Below are positions 16,735-24,792 of a stretch of 46,216 nt of DNA, piece by piece. The notes under the pieces are model-generated. The model saw nothing but the letters and a program-made list of their open reading frames with translations. It ran no database searches and was not told the origin of the DNA. The DNA is from Candidatus Woesearchaeota archaeon (GTDB lineage: Archaea; Nanobdellota; Nanobdellia; Woesearchaeales; JAGLGH01), in NCBI GenBank assembly GCA_030670545.1, contig DAOVBM010000007.1, positions 1 to 46,216 on the forward strand, written 5' to 3'. How positions within the stretch are numbered: the stretch's first letter is position 1; each line of letters begins with the position of its first letter. Position numbers and translations under genes: made by a program.

Positions 16735-17406
16735 TTAATAAAACTCCAATTTCCCATCAAAACATATCCCTTTACGCAGCTTGACAGGTCTCCAGGTATC
16801 ATGCACAAGATTAGCGTTGAGCCATCCTGCCAGATCTTTTTCATTTCCTATTGTTGCAGATAACCCTATTATCTGGATGTCTTTTACCATCTGCCTCAGC
16901 ATTGTGATCAGTATCTCTAGAGTTGGGCCTCTGCCTACATCATTTAACAGGTGGATTTCGTCTGCTACAACAACTCTTACCTGTCTTATCCATGGCGAAT
17001 TATGCCTTATAAGACTGTCAAGCTTTTCAGATGTGCATAGTATCATATCATAATTTGCAAGGTAATAGTCAGGAGAATCCATATCGCCTATTGCAAGCGC
17101 TATATTGAACATACCTTTGTATTTTTCCTTAAACTCCTTATACTTCTCGCTTGCAAGAGCTTTTAGTGGAGTTATGTATATAACTTTTCCTTTTCCTTCA
17201 AGTATACATGTTGTTCCTGCAATCTCAGCAATCAATGTCTTTCCAGAGGCTGTAGGTGTACACACAAGAAGATTTTTTCCTTCAAGAAGTCCTGCATCAA
17301 TTGCTTTTGATTGGGCAGGCCTCAAATCATTTATGCCAGATTTTTCAAGAGCCTCGTATACCTGCCTTGGGATATCCTGCTTTATTTCGCTTAGCTTATG
17401 ATTCAT
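16735..17406 (-). pseudogene. Truncated Hel308/Ski2-type helicase (first RecA domain only)
   Basis: The protein is 223 residues, while Hel308 is usually near 700. Present are a Q-motif-like LRPAQSKAIDAGLL, Walker A PTASGKT, TPLKALASEK (Ia), DEIH (Walker B) and GLSATIGN (III). The sequence then runs through WRPVKLRKGI, the usual link to the second RecA domain, and stops. The second RecA domain, winged helix and ratchet domains are missing, and only about 25 bases separate the stop from the convergent PAC2 stop. It therefore looks like a deletion remnant, although a stand-alone single-RecA protein cannot be excluded. Without motifs IV-VI it should not unwind DNA. Confidence 0.75.
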
Positions 17407-17458
17407 ATAAGAAATAGAAATTCATACAGGTTTATATTATTTTTGGGATGAGAAATTA

Positions 17459-18142
17459 TTAACCTGCTGTTGGGGGGATTGGCCAATGACCCCAAGGGTA
17501 TTTCTGATTCTTTCTCTGATTCTTTCTGACTTTTTTTGCTTCCTCTCTTATTTCATTGTTATCTTGCATAAATTTTATTGGATTATAAATATGTTCATAT
17601 TCTATCTCTTGGGTTAATTCAGGTCTTTTTTCTTTAATCAATCTATAGTCACTATCTATAAACGTATAAGCCATAGCTATAGAACCAGCATAAATAATTG
17701 TAATTGCCAAACATATTCTTCCTATTCCTGAGGCAATTCTTTTAGCTATTGATGTTTGTTGAAGCGGAGGAATATTGGTTTCTTCCAGTAACTTAGTTCC
17801 TTCCAGTAACTTTTGAATCACTTTATAAACTTGAGAATTTTGGTCATACCACCCATCTAGATATACATTTTCTTCAGATATTGATAAGACTCCTTCCTTT
17901 TGTTCTATTGGCTTTTGTATGGCTTCGGCGATTATATAATCCAGACGACCTCTTGGAATTAATGCAACAGGACTGCTATTATAAGAATAATACGCGCCGT
18001 GAGGTCTGAACAAATTTTCTTCTTCTTTTATCACTATTCCTTCTGAGATTCTCTTCCCCTCTTTGGATATTAATTCAGCAGCGAATAAATTTTCTCCCAG
18101 GATATACTTTTCTAGCTTATCATCTATACTTGCCATAGACAT
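17459..18142 (-). CDS. Uncharacterised protein with one membrane helix
   Basis: The 227-residue protein has a soluble N-terminal part of about 135 residues, one hydrophobic segment (ICLAITIIYAGSIAMAYTFI, about residues 140-162) and a charged C-terminal part ending in a Pro/Trp-rich stretch (YPWGHWPIPP). No family recognised. It lies directly downstream of an HTH_10 regulator. A 20-base palindrome sits 29-48 bases before its ATG, upstream of a TATA-like ACATATATG, which suggests control by that regulator. Codon use is more AT-rich than in neighbouring housekeeping genes, consistent with transfer. Confidence 0.65.
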   Translation of the reverse strand: MSMASIDDKLEKYILGENLFAAELISKEGKRISEGIVIKEEENLFRPHGAYYSYNSSPVALIPRGRLDYIIAEAIQKPIEQKEGVLSISEENVYLDGWYDQNSQVYKVIQKLLEGTKLLEETNIPPLQQTSIAKRIASGIGRICLAITIIYAGSIAMAYTFIDSDYRLIKEKRPELTQEIEYEHIYNPIKFMQDNNEIREEAKKVRKNQRKNQKYPWGHWPIPPTAG

Positions 18143-18170
18143 TATATGTATTCTTGCATATATGTAGATT

Positions 18171-18190
18171 TAGGCGTAATATTACGTCTA
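18171..18190. promoter_or_regulatory. Operator-like palindrome upstream of 17459-18142
   Basis: TAGGCGTAATATTACGTCTA is a 20-base palindrome with a single mismatched pair. It overlaps the TAG stop of the HTH_10 regulator and lies upstream of the TATA-like site of the next gene. A near-identical half-site pair occurs at 18840-18855 in front of the regulator itself. Confidence 0.6.
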
Positions 18191-18838
18191 TTTAATATAC
18201 CTATAAAAGAATTCCATTATTTTTTTCTCAGTTTTTCTTAAGTGGGCCTGGTATGTTGATATAGATACTTTCATAAGCTTAGAAAGAGAACCTAACTCTG
18301 ATTCTCTTGGAAAATTATAATAATTATTTTCATATGCTAATTTGAAAGCTTGGAATTGCTTATCTGTCAAATCGGGAATTATTTTTGAGATTGATATGTT
18401 TTTTATTTTTTCTTGTTTCAGTTTCAATATTTCTTTCTTAATATTTTTTGCATTTAGATTGATTATAGCAGTAAGATTTTGTCTTTTCCAACTGCCTAAA
18501 TAGTATTCTTGATAGAACTTTGTTGTTATTGTTACTGGTTTTATGTGTATTAGTTCTGATGAGTATAGTTTAGATAATTCTTTTGGTTGTTCTATGCATA
18601 TTATTATGAAATCATTATTTATTTCAATATTTTTGATATCCTTAGATTTTTTGAGTTCTTTTAAAAATCCTATTTTATTCTTCTCAGAACCGATTATACT
18701 CCCTGCTGCATTAACATATAACTTATCATTTTTTGTAAATGTACTTAGAGGATAGCCGTATAGCCTGACATCATATTTATGCGCTAGTTTGTTTAAGATA
18801 TTCTCTTTATTAAAAAAACGTATCTTCAAAGTCCACAT
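18188..18838 (-). CDS. HTH_10 (bacterio-opsin activator-like) transcription regulator
   Basis: The C-terminal 60 residues carry the HTH_10 pattern: LTDKQFQAFKLAYENNYYNF, PRESELGSLSKLMKVSISTY and QAHLRKTEKKIMEF. The N-terminal 150 residues form a putative sensing part with no recognised domain. The transcript appears leaderless, because a TATA box on the minus strand (18861-18868) lies about 27 bases before the ATG. The palindromic site at 18840-18855 sits between the TATA box and the start, a place fit for self-repression. Confidence 0.82.
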   Translation of the reverse strand: MWTLKIRFFNKENILNKLAHKYDVRLYGYPLSTFTKNDKLYVNAAGSIIGSEKNKIGFLKELKKSKDIKNIEINNDFIIICIEQPKELSKLYSSELIHIKPVTITTKFYQEYYLGSWKRQNLTAIINLNAKNIKKEILKLKQEKIKNISISKIIPDLTDKQFQAFKLAYENNYYNFPRESELGSLSKLMKVSISTYQAHLRKTEKKIMEFFYRYIK

Positions 18839-18839
18839 A

Positions 18840-18855
18840 CATAATATTACGCCTA
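18840..18855. promoter_or_regulatory. Second copy of the regulator palindrome, in its own promoter
   Basis: CATAATATTACGCCTA matches the right part of the palindrome at 18171-18190 at 15 of 16 positions. It lies just before the regulator's ATG (18838) and just after its TATA box (18861-18868), over the expected transcription start. Confidence 0.55.
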
Positions 18856-18860
18856 TACAC

Positions 18861-18868
18861 TATATAAA
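18861..18868 (-). promoter_or_regulatory. TATA box of the HTH_10 regulator gene
   Basis: On the minus strand TTTATATA lies 23-30 bases before the ATG at 18838, which implies a leaderless messenger. Confidence 0.55.
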
Positions 18869-18902
18869 CTTTTCTTTTGATTTTATGTTGTGTTTTAACT
18901 CA

Positions 18903-19430
18903 CTATTCCAGCAATATTAATCCATAGCAGATAAATTTTGTCCTGTCTTTTATCACATCAAGGTTCTTCTTGAATTTCTTTAATGTAGAAAAAACATCTA
19001 TGCCCATGCTTTCCATGCTCGGCCTGCATTTTTCAGGATACTTGCATGGCTTGTTATCACCAAGACCACAGTTTTCGCATATGACACAAGATCCAGGTGT
19101 CAGGCCAAAGGTCTTGTAATATCCATTAAGGAAAAGCGCCCTTTCTATCGCAATTATACCCTCGCTAATCCTCTTCTGGCCTATGAATCCGCCTTTGACT
19201 TCGCCTCCTACAATCAGCGCTTTCTTGTATTCTGTAAGAATTCGTCTGGTCTGGTCAGGAGTAGGAGTATTAGGTGGACAGTTGTAGCTTTTTCCATATC
19301 TTGTACAGCCAAACTTGCACTTAAGCAACACATAGTCCTTTACATCAATTTTTGATGTGTATATGACAATAGCCTCATTTATGCCGTATTTTTTTCCTGT
19401 AGAAAGTGCTATTTGTTCCTCTTTGTCCAT
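18903..19430 (-). CDS. DUF2284 cysteine-rich metal-binding protein
   Basis: The 175-residue protein has the DUF2284 cysteine pattern. CKFGCTRYGKSYNCPP lies near the N-terminus, and GSCVICENCGLGDNKPCKYP then EKCRPSMESMGIDV lie in the second half. The cysteines probably bind an iron-sulfur cluster or other metal (family inference). Function unknown. I use the ATG at 19430 rather than a TTG five codons upstream. It stands alone after the Tad locus on the same strand. Confidence 0.85.
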   Translation of the reverse strand: MDKEEQIALSTGKKYGINEAIVIYTSKIDVKDYVLLKCKFGCTRYGKSYNCPPNTPTPDQTRRILTEYKKALIVGGEVKGGFIGQKRISEGIIAIERALFLNGYYKTFGLTPGSCVICENCGLGDNKPCKYPEKCRPSMESMGIDVFSTLKKFKKNLDVIKDRTKFICYGLILLE

Positions 19431-19496
19431 CTTAATCAATGCCAAATGTTCAAGGATTTATAAATATTACTATATCTGACATTGAAAACTTTTGAT

Positions 19497-20615
19497 TCAG
19501 AACAGTCCGGAGAATAGCTTATTGACGCCCCAGCTTATAATAAAGAATAGTGTGATTGTCGTTGCTATAAAGACTGGAATAAATTTGATTCCCTCTTTGA
19601 TATTGCCTTTCTGGATAGTAGAGATAATTGCTGCTGAAAAAAATGATGTGATGATGAGCATGACTATTGAAAAAATTCTAAAGTCCCCCACTGCTATTCC
19701 TCCGCCACCCATGCTTATTCCTATAGTGCCTCCTACATCAGCTGGTATGTTCATTGTTCCTGCAAGATTATTCACAATAGTTATCAACTGTCCTGCAAGC
19801 GCGAAAAGAAAAGGAGAAGCAAGGACTGTTGCAAAACTTATGAATATGACATAAGTGATTACACTTGCAGCCATTTCTTTTTTCATTATCTTTGTGTCCT
19901 GGATTTCTGTTGCAATCTTCATTACAAGGTCAGCGATCTCCCCACCAGCCATGATGCCTTCTATGATCAGGCTTATTGTTCTCTTCAGTATAGGAGATTC
20001 ATATTTCTCACTGAATTTCCTTAGCGCTGCCTCAAGATCTTCTCCACTCATAGTCTCTTTTGCGACAAACTCAATCTCTTTTGCAAGCACCCCGAATCTG
20101 GGCCTTACAGCATACCACAATGCCTGGTCAATAGGCATGCCTGACTTAATATTTGACGCAGTCAGCTGCAGGAAATCAGGAAGCACTTCTTCAAGGTCAA
20201 GTCTCCTCTTAAAAATCTTGAAGTCAAGAAGCAAGTATAAGAAAAGCCATAGGACAAAGATAATGACTGTAAAAGCAAAGATCCACAATACAATCATTAT
20301 GAATATGACATAACTTAGAGTGTATCCAAGGTTAGTTGAAAAGAAGTATATAAGGTATGCTGAGATCAGAATGTTTATTATTATTGCTATATTGAATATC
20401 TTTTTTGCGACTTTTCTATGATCAATCTCAAATCCTGCTTTTGGAAGGAAATATTCAAGATTGTGCCTTTTCTTTTTTGCCTTTAGTTCCTTTTTCTCTC
20501 TCTGATTCTTGAGTTTTTGGTACTCTTTTCTTTTTTCAGCTTCAGCTATCTCTTCGCTGATTTCTTCTTTCTTTAATTTTTTTTCTCTTGATTTTATAAG
20601 CTTGAATTTCATCAT
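19497..20615 (-). CDS. Tad-type pilus inner-membrane platform protein (TadC/GspF-like), second
   Basis: The protein has 372 residues. The first 50 are charged and coiled (KKEEISEEIAEAEKRKE), followed by two membrane helices. A T2SSF domain comes next (EEVLPDFLQLTASNIKSGMP, EIEFVAKETMSGEDLEAALR), then three more hydrophobic segments to the end. Members of this family form the platform on which the ATPase drives pilin assembly. It overlaps the upstream tadC-like gene by four bases (ATGA). The order ATPase, platform, platform matches archaeal Tad-like loci. Confidence 0.9.
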   Translation of the reverse strand: MMKFKLIKSREKKLKKEEISEEIAEAEKRKEYQKLKNQREKKELKAKKKRHNLEYFLPKAGFEIDHRKVAKKIFNIAIIINILISAYLIYFFSTNLGYTLSYVIFIMIVLWIFAFTVIIFVLWLFLYLLLDFKIFKRRLDLEEVLPDFLQLTASNIKSGMPIDQALWYAVRPRFGVLAKEIEFVAKETMSGEDLEAALRKFSEKYESPILKRTISLIIEGIMAGGEIADLVMKIATEIQDTKIMKKEMAASVITYVIFISFATVLASPFLFALAGQLITIVNNLAGTMNIPADVGGTIGISMGGGGIAVGDFRIFSIVMLIITSFFSAAIISTIQKGNIKEGIKFIPVFIATTITLFFIISWGVNKLFSGLF

Positions 20616-21433
20616 AGATCAACCGCTGGCCTTTGGGCCTTTATTATTGAAAGGAACATGAACTGCACAAAACCTAGAAATCCTGCAATAATCAGCAGGA
20701 CACCTACCCCTAGCTCAATATCTATAAATGATGACAGTATCACAAGCATTGTGATTCCCAGAGAGGGTATTATGACAGCTATCATCATATAGAACATTGC
20801 AAGAGGATTAAGCTTTCTGCCGTATTTCTCTACCTCTATAAACTGCTCCCTGCTTATCTGATCAAGAACTACCTGAAGTGAAGTTGCCATATCTGAGCCT
20901 GTTTTCAGCGAATTTATTATTTGCCACATCATCCGTCTTAGGTTGTTTGATGGTATAATCCCTACTTCATCATTAAGTGCATCATCCATTGCAGTGCCCA
21001 TATCTACTTTCTGCAGGATATTCCGGAAGTGCTTGCCCACGTATACATAATGCTCAGCCATGCTTCTCATGGTGTTGTAAAGAGATACTCCGCTGCTTAT
21101 CTCTATGATTATGAATCTTCCTGCAGCCACAATCTCCCTGTTTATTTCTTTTTCTTTCTGTATTATTTTTAGATATGGCAGCTTTGTGAGGTATAAGAAC
21201 ATCAGGACAAATACAATTGGAAATAAGGGTATAAGAATACCCGTCATGTTTTTCTTCGAGAGAATCATAAAAAATATTAGCATTATGCCTATAGTCAGGT
21301 AGAAGGCAGTAATAGCAGTCTTCTTCACAAATCCCATAGGACTTTCATAGATGCCTGCGCGCAGCATATTCAGTTTAAGATTAGGGATTGACCTTGCGAC
21401 TGCTCTGAATATTTGTTCAAGAATCTTTATCAC
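20612..21433 (-). CDS. Tad-type pilus inner-membrane platform protein (TadB/GspF-like), first
   Basis: This 273-residue protein has paired membrane helices near residues 37-82 and two more at the C-terminus. Between them is the T2SSF cytoplasmic part (GVSLYNTMRSMAEHYVYVGK, ATSLQVVLDQISREQF). It starts at a GTG that overlaps the stop of the ATPase gene by four bases. It probably pairs with the second platform protein to form a heteromeric base. Confidence 0.9.
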   Translation of the reverse strand: MIKILEQIFRAVARSIPNLKLNMLRAGIYESPMGFVKKTAITAFYLTIGIMLIFFMILSKKNMTGILIPLFPIVFVLMFLYLTKLPYLKIIQKEKEINREIVAAGRFIIIEISSGVSLYNTMRSMAEHYVYVGKHFRNILQKVDMGTAMDDALNDEVGIIPSNNLRRMMWQIINSLKTGSDMATSLQVVLDQISREQFIEVEKYGRKLNPLAMFYMMIAVIIPSLGITMLVILSSFIDIELGVGVLLIIAGFLGFVQFMFLSIIKAQRPAVDL

Positions 21434-23064
21434 CCTTCTTCTGGCAGTTTGCCTTTCCTTATAAGTTCCATGAGCTCATCTTCTGCAGTATAATACATTG
21501 CGATTACCTTTCCTACTCCATCGACAGTATTTATGTTGTGCTTCATAAGATATTGAAGTACCTTTACTTTTCTTTCAAGTATCTTCCTGAATTTTTTTTG
21601 CGATATCCCTGTATGCATCTCCAACTCCCTGAATATAAGCTTGGGCTTATTAGGCTTGAAAAATGAATCCTTTTTAGGGTCATACTGGTGAATGACATTT
21701 GTTCCAGCTCCTTCAAGCACTTCACCAACCTGGAATGTCCTTCTTAGCCCTGTCCTCCTGTTCCTGTACTGCACAATAATAAGCGAAATAGCCTGAACCA
21801 TTGTCTTTGGCACGCCTATAGGTGGATTTATTATCCTGTTGACAGTCTCCTTTACGCTGTTAGCGTGCACTGTTGCATAGACTGAGTGACCTGTGTGTAT
21901 AGCTTCAAAAAGAACCTCTGCCTCGCGCTTTCTTCTTATCTCACCGACCAGAATCCGGTCAGGCCTTTGCCTCAGCGAGTTTACAAGAAGGTCAAGCATC
22001 GAAACTTCCCCTTTGCCTTCAGGATTAGGCTGCCTTGTGATCATAGGAAGCACATGAAGGAATTTTGGAAGCCTAAGCTCCCTTGTATCCTCTATTGTCA
22101 ATATCCTCTGATTTGGAGGGAAAAAATTACTGGCAACATTAAGCATACTTGTCTTTCCGCTTGCTGTACCTCCTGATATAAGTATACTCATCTCATATTG
22201 GATGCACAGCCAGATAAGCGCAGCGATATCAACTGACATTGTTCCAGCTTTCAGGAAGTCTGTGATGGTCCATGGCTTTGCAGCAAACTTCCTGAGAGTT
22301 AGTGTATTTCCATCGATAGATATTGGATATAATGTTGCGTTCACCCTATCTCCTGTTGCAAGGTTCGCGTCAAGCAAAGGCTCAAGTACTGTTATCTGCC
22401 TACCTACTTTTCTCCCTATCATCGATGAATAATGCCTTGTCTGGTCCTCATCCTTCAGCAAGATTGTTGTTTTCACCCACCCATGACGCCTGTGATAAAC
22501 CCATACAGGCTCTTTTGCAGAGTTAATTGCAATCTCTTCCAGATTAGGATCGCTCATCAATATCTCTATAGATCCCAAACCAAGGCTTCTTTGTATAAGG
22601 AATGTGGTCAGGAATTCAGATGTCTGCTTATCCACTTCAGGGAAATATTTCTTTATAAGCAGAGTTATTGCTTCCTTAAACTTTTGTTCAACAAGATTCT
22701 CTTCCTTGATGTTAAGTATGTCAATCATTCCAAGGCTTACCTGCTCAATAAGCTCTTCCCTTATCTTTTCAAGGACAAATTCTGTATTCTTGCTGATAGC
22801 TGCAATAGATATTTCATATATTGGAACAAATTCTGCAGGCCTGCGAACTATATTTATTGTTATGGGGACATCCCCTGATTTGAATGAATATGTTTCTATT
22901 ACTTTTTCTTTTGCTTTGCCGGCTTTTTCAGAAGGAGTTTTTAAGGGAACCTTTTTTGCATTTTTCTTTTTCAGGGTAGTCTTGGCAGGCTTTTTTGTAA
23001 GTGCATTCTTCACTAATGAAACTTTTTTCTTCTCTTTTCTAGCTTTACCTCTCTTTTTTGCCAA
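21430..23064 (-). CDS. tadA: Tad/VirB11-type pilus assembly ATPase
   Basis: Residues 1-45 are very rich in Lys and Ala. A type II/IV secretion ATPase follows, with N-terminal LAEPVWVYHRR-like region (KEPVWVYHRRHGWV), Walker A GGTASGKTS near residue 295, the Asp box TIEDTRELRLP, Walker B DRILVGEIR near 370 and the His box AIHTGHSVYATVHANS. It supplies energy for pilin polymerisation. The start is TTG, preceded by GGGGTG at a good distance. The C-terminal 100 residues (QVGEVLEG to the end) are longer than in bacterial TadA. It is the first gene of a tight three-gene cluster with the platform proteins. Confidence 0.93.
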   Translation of the reverse strand: MAKKRGKARKEKKKVSLVKNALTKKPAKTTLKKKNAKKVPLKTPSEKAGKAKEKVIETYSFKSGDVPITINIVRRPAEFVPIYEISIAAISKNTEFVLEKIREELIEQVSLGMIDILNIKEENLVEQKFKEAITLLIKKYFPEVDKQTSEFLTTFLIQRSLGLGSIEILMSDPNLEEIAINSAKEPVWVYHRRHGWVKTTILLKDEDQTRHYSSMIGRKVGRQITVLEPLLDANLATGDRVNATLYPISIDGNTLTLRKFAAKPWTITDFLKAGTMSVDIAALIWLCIQYEMSILISGGTASGKTSMLNVASNFFPPNQRILTIEDTRELRLPKFLHVLPMITRQPNPEGKGEVSMLDLLVNSLRQRPDRILVGEIRRKREAEVLFEAIHTGHSVYATVHANSVKETVNRIINPPIGVPKTMVQAISLIIVQYRNRRTGLRRTFQVGEVLEGAGTNVIHQYDPKKDSFFKPNKPKLIFRELEMHTGISQKKFRKILERKVKVLQYLMKHNINTVDGVGKVIAMYYTAEDELMELIRKGKLPEEG

Positions 23065-23189
23065 ATTACACCCCTTTTTAATATCCTATAGACTAATCCT
23101 TTATAATAATTGCGGATAATTTATATACCCAAAAATATTTGAGCAAATTTTTTATTTGTTAATAATGCCTCTTGGGACGATTGGGATTT

Positions 23190-24332
23190 TTATTTGCCAA
23201 GCAAGCTTTTCAGCTTTCTTAACTCTTCTTCAAAGAAAGACTTTTTCTTTTCAACATCACCAAATATCTTTTCAAGCTCTATGATATTATTGCTTACATC
23301 CTTGTCTTTTGCTGTTATCTGGAATGCCTGCGCTTTCTTGATAGCATCCTTAAGCTTATTCTCCAACTCATCCCTGTCCTTATTAATCCTTGTCAATAGC
23401 TCTTCTATCTTCAGCTTCTGGTCAAAGAATTTCTGGAACTTTTCAGTCACTTCCCTGCTCTCCTTTAGGTCTTTTTTCTGCTTTGACAGCTTGTTGAGAA
23501 TCATGTCCTGCATCTTCTCTATCTCTTTTCCTTTTGATCTTGCCTCTTCAACAACAGGAATCAACTTATCTTTTTTTGATTCTATATCTTTCTTTATCTT
23601 GTCAGAAAAATCTTTCAGATTAGTGATGTGATCATGATATTTCCTGATGACATCGTCCTTTCCTTTTATCCTGTCTTCAATATTGTCAATGGAATCCTTC
23701 ATGCTTTCAATCTGTTTATACAGCTTTTTTTCCTGTTCTTCAAGCGCAATCGAATCCTTTTCCTCTTCAATAAGCATTATCTCCTCTTTCCCAATCTCCT
23801 TGATAAGATCAGTGTATTTCCTTTGCTCATCCTTTATTTTTAAATCATAGTCCTGGAGCGACTTTTCCATGCTTTTTCTCTGATTCATCAGTTTTACATC
23901 AAGATCTGATTTGAGCTCATCATATTTTTCAAGTTCTTTCAGCTCATCCTTAACTTTGTCTATTTCAAATCCCAACTCTTTCTTCAGCTTGTCAAACTCT
24001 GTTTTTGCGCCTTTTAGTTTTTCTCCTTCCTTCTTAATGAAATTAAGAGATACTGATGCCTGATTCAGGAACATTTCTCTCTTGCTCTTGAACTCTTTTG
24101 CTTTTGTGAGAAGTTCCCTTTTTGATAGTTTCTTATATACAAGATAAGGAACTGTCAGCCTGTACTCTATGGTAATAAGATCCTCCTCTTCAAGAAACTT
24201 TATCCAGTCCCCTATTACATTCTTGCTGACCCCAAGCTCTTTTGAAACATTAGGAAGGGATACCCTACCTCTTTCTTTTACAAGACTTATAAGCTTGTCA
24301 ATTCCTGTTTCAATTAAAGAATGGTCACTCAT
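23190..24332 (-). CDS. Winged-helix protein with long coiled coil
   Basis: Residues 1-75 form a winged-helix DNA-binding domain (RGRVSLPNVSKELGVSKNVI then GDWIKFLEEEDLITIEY). From about residue 80 to the end the protein is one long coiled coil rich in Lys, Glu, Leu and Asp, without membrane segment. It is placed between the N-anchored pilus protein and the TadA ATPase on the same strand, which suggests a role in control or scaffolding of pilus genes. Alternatively it may be a chromosome-binding filament protein. No precise family is recognised. Confidence 0.72.
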   Translation of the reverse strand: MSDHSLIETGIDKLISLVKERGRVSLPNVSKELGVSKNVIGDWIKFLEEEDLITIEYRLTVPYLVYKKLSKRELLTKAKEFKSKREMFLNQASVSLNFIKKEGEKLKGAKTEFDKLKKELGFEIDKVKDELKELEKYDELKSDLDVKLMNQRKSMEKSLQDYDLKIKDEQRKYTDLIKEIGKEEIMLIEEEKDSIALEEQEKKLYKQIESMKDSIDNIEDRIKGKDDVIRKYHDHITNLKDFSDKIKKDIESKKDKLIPVVEEARSKGKEIEKMQDMILNKLSKQKKDLKESREVTEKFQKFFDQKLKIEELLTRINKDRDELENKLKDAIKKAQAFQITAKDKDVSNNIIELEKIFGDVEKKKSFFEEELRKLKSLLGK

Positions 24333-24380
24333 ATTCTCAAAATTTATTCCAGAGTATTTATAGTTTTCGTTTTAAAAATT

Positions 24381-24783
24381 GTATGTGATAAGTCATATAT
24401 CTGGGAGCACCAGCATCTTCAAATCTTGATGAGCATAGCTCATTAAGTCTTGAGGAACAAGGTTCCTTAAGAACTTAGAAGGCTATGCCTTCCAAGTAAC
24501 TTAGAGAGCTTTGCTCTCCAAGTACTCTGCATGTGTTTTTAGAAGGCTCTGCGTTCCCGGCAACTGGTTACGCTCTGTTGACACGCAAAGTGGAGCATGA
24601 AGCTCCACTACGCGGCTATTAAGTCTTATTTAAAGCCGCGAAGTGTGACCTTGTGTCACACCACCTTTTATCAAATTTTGTTAAAATTTGGGAGCATCCC
24701 CTCGCGACGAGCGAGATGTAAAAATCGAAAGAGTTTTGACCTGATGATGCTAGTGCCCCCTCAACAGTAGACTTATCACATAC
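24381..24783. mobile_element. Dispersed palindromic element, copy 3 (longest, inverted core)
   Basis: Outer arms GTATGTGATAAGTC (24381-24394) and GACTTATCACATAC (24770-24783) pair perfectly. Flanking octamers TAAAAATT and TGAAAATG agree at six of eight positions, as for a decayed target duplication. The core is the reverse complement of copy 1, including the GTGGAGC/GCTCCAC, GCGGCT/AGCCGC and GTGTGAC/GTCACAC stems and the GAACGCAGAGCC block. It contains extra sequence at 24425-24523 with four small hairpins. It fills the 460-base gap between two minus-strand genes and encodes no protein. Its right end is nine bases from the stop of 24793-25758. Confidence 0.8.
24425..24523. repeat. Ladder of four small hairpins inside copy 3
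   Basis: Four near-identical stem-loops start at 24425, 24449, 24473 and 24499. Each has a 10-11 base stem and a three-base loop. The outer stem is constant (CTTGA/TTAAG or ACTTAG/CCAAGT). The inner stem changes from unit to unit but stays complementary: TGAGC/GCTCA, GGAAC/GTTCC, GAAGGC/GCCTTC, GAGAGC/GCTCTC. Such matched changes suggest that folding is what is kept. Confidence 0.8.
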
Positions 24784-24792
24784 TGAAAATGT

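Noticed and set aside
24381-24783. CRISPR array, because of the regularly spaced small repeats.
   Set aside because: Units are 24-26 bases of self-complementary hairpin without spacers, and no cas genes are present.
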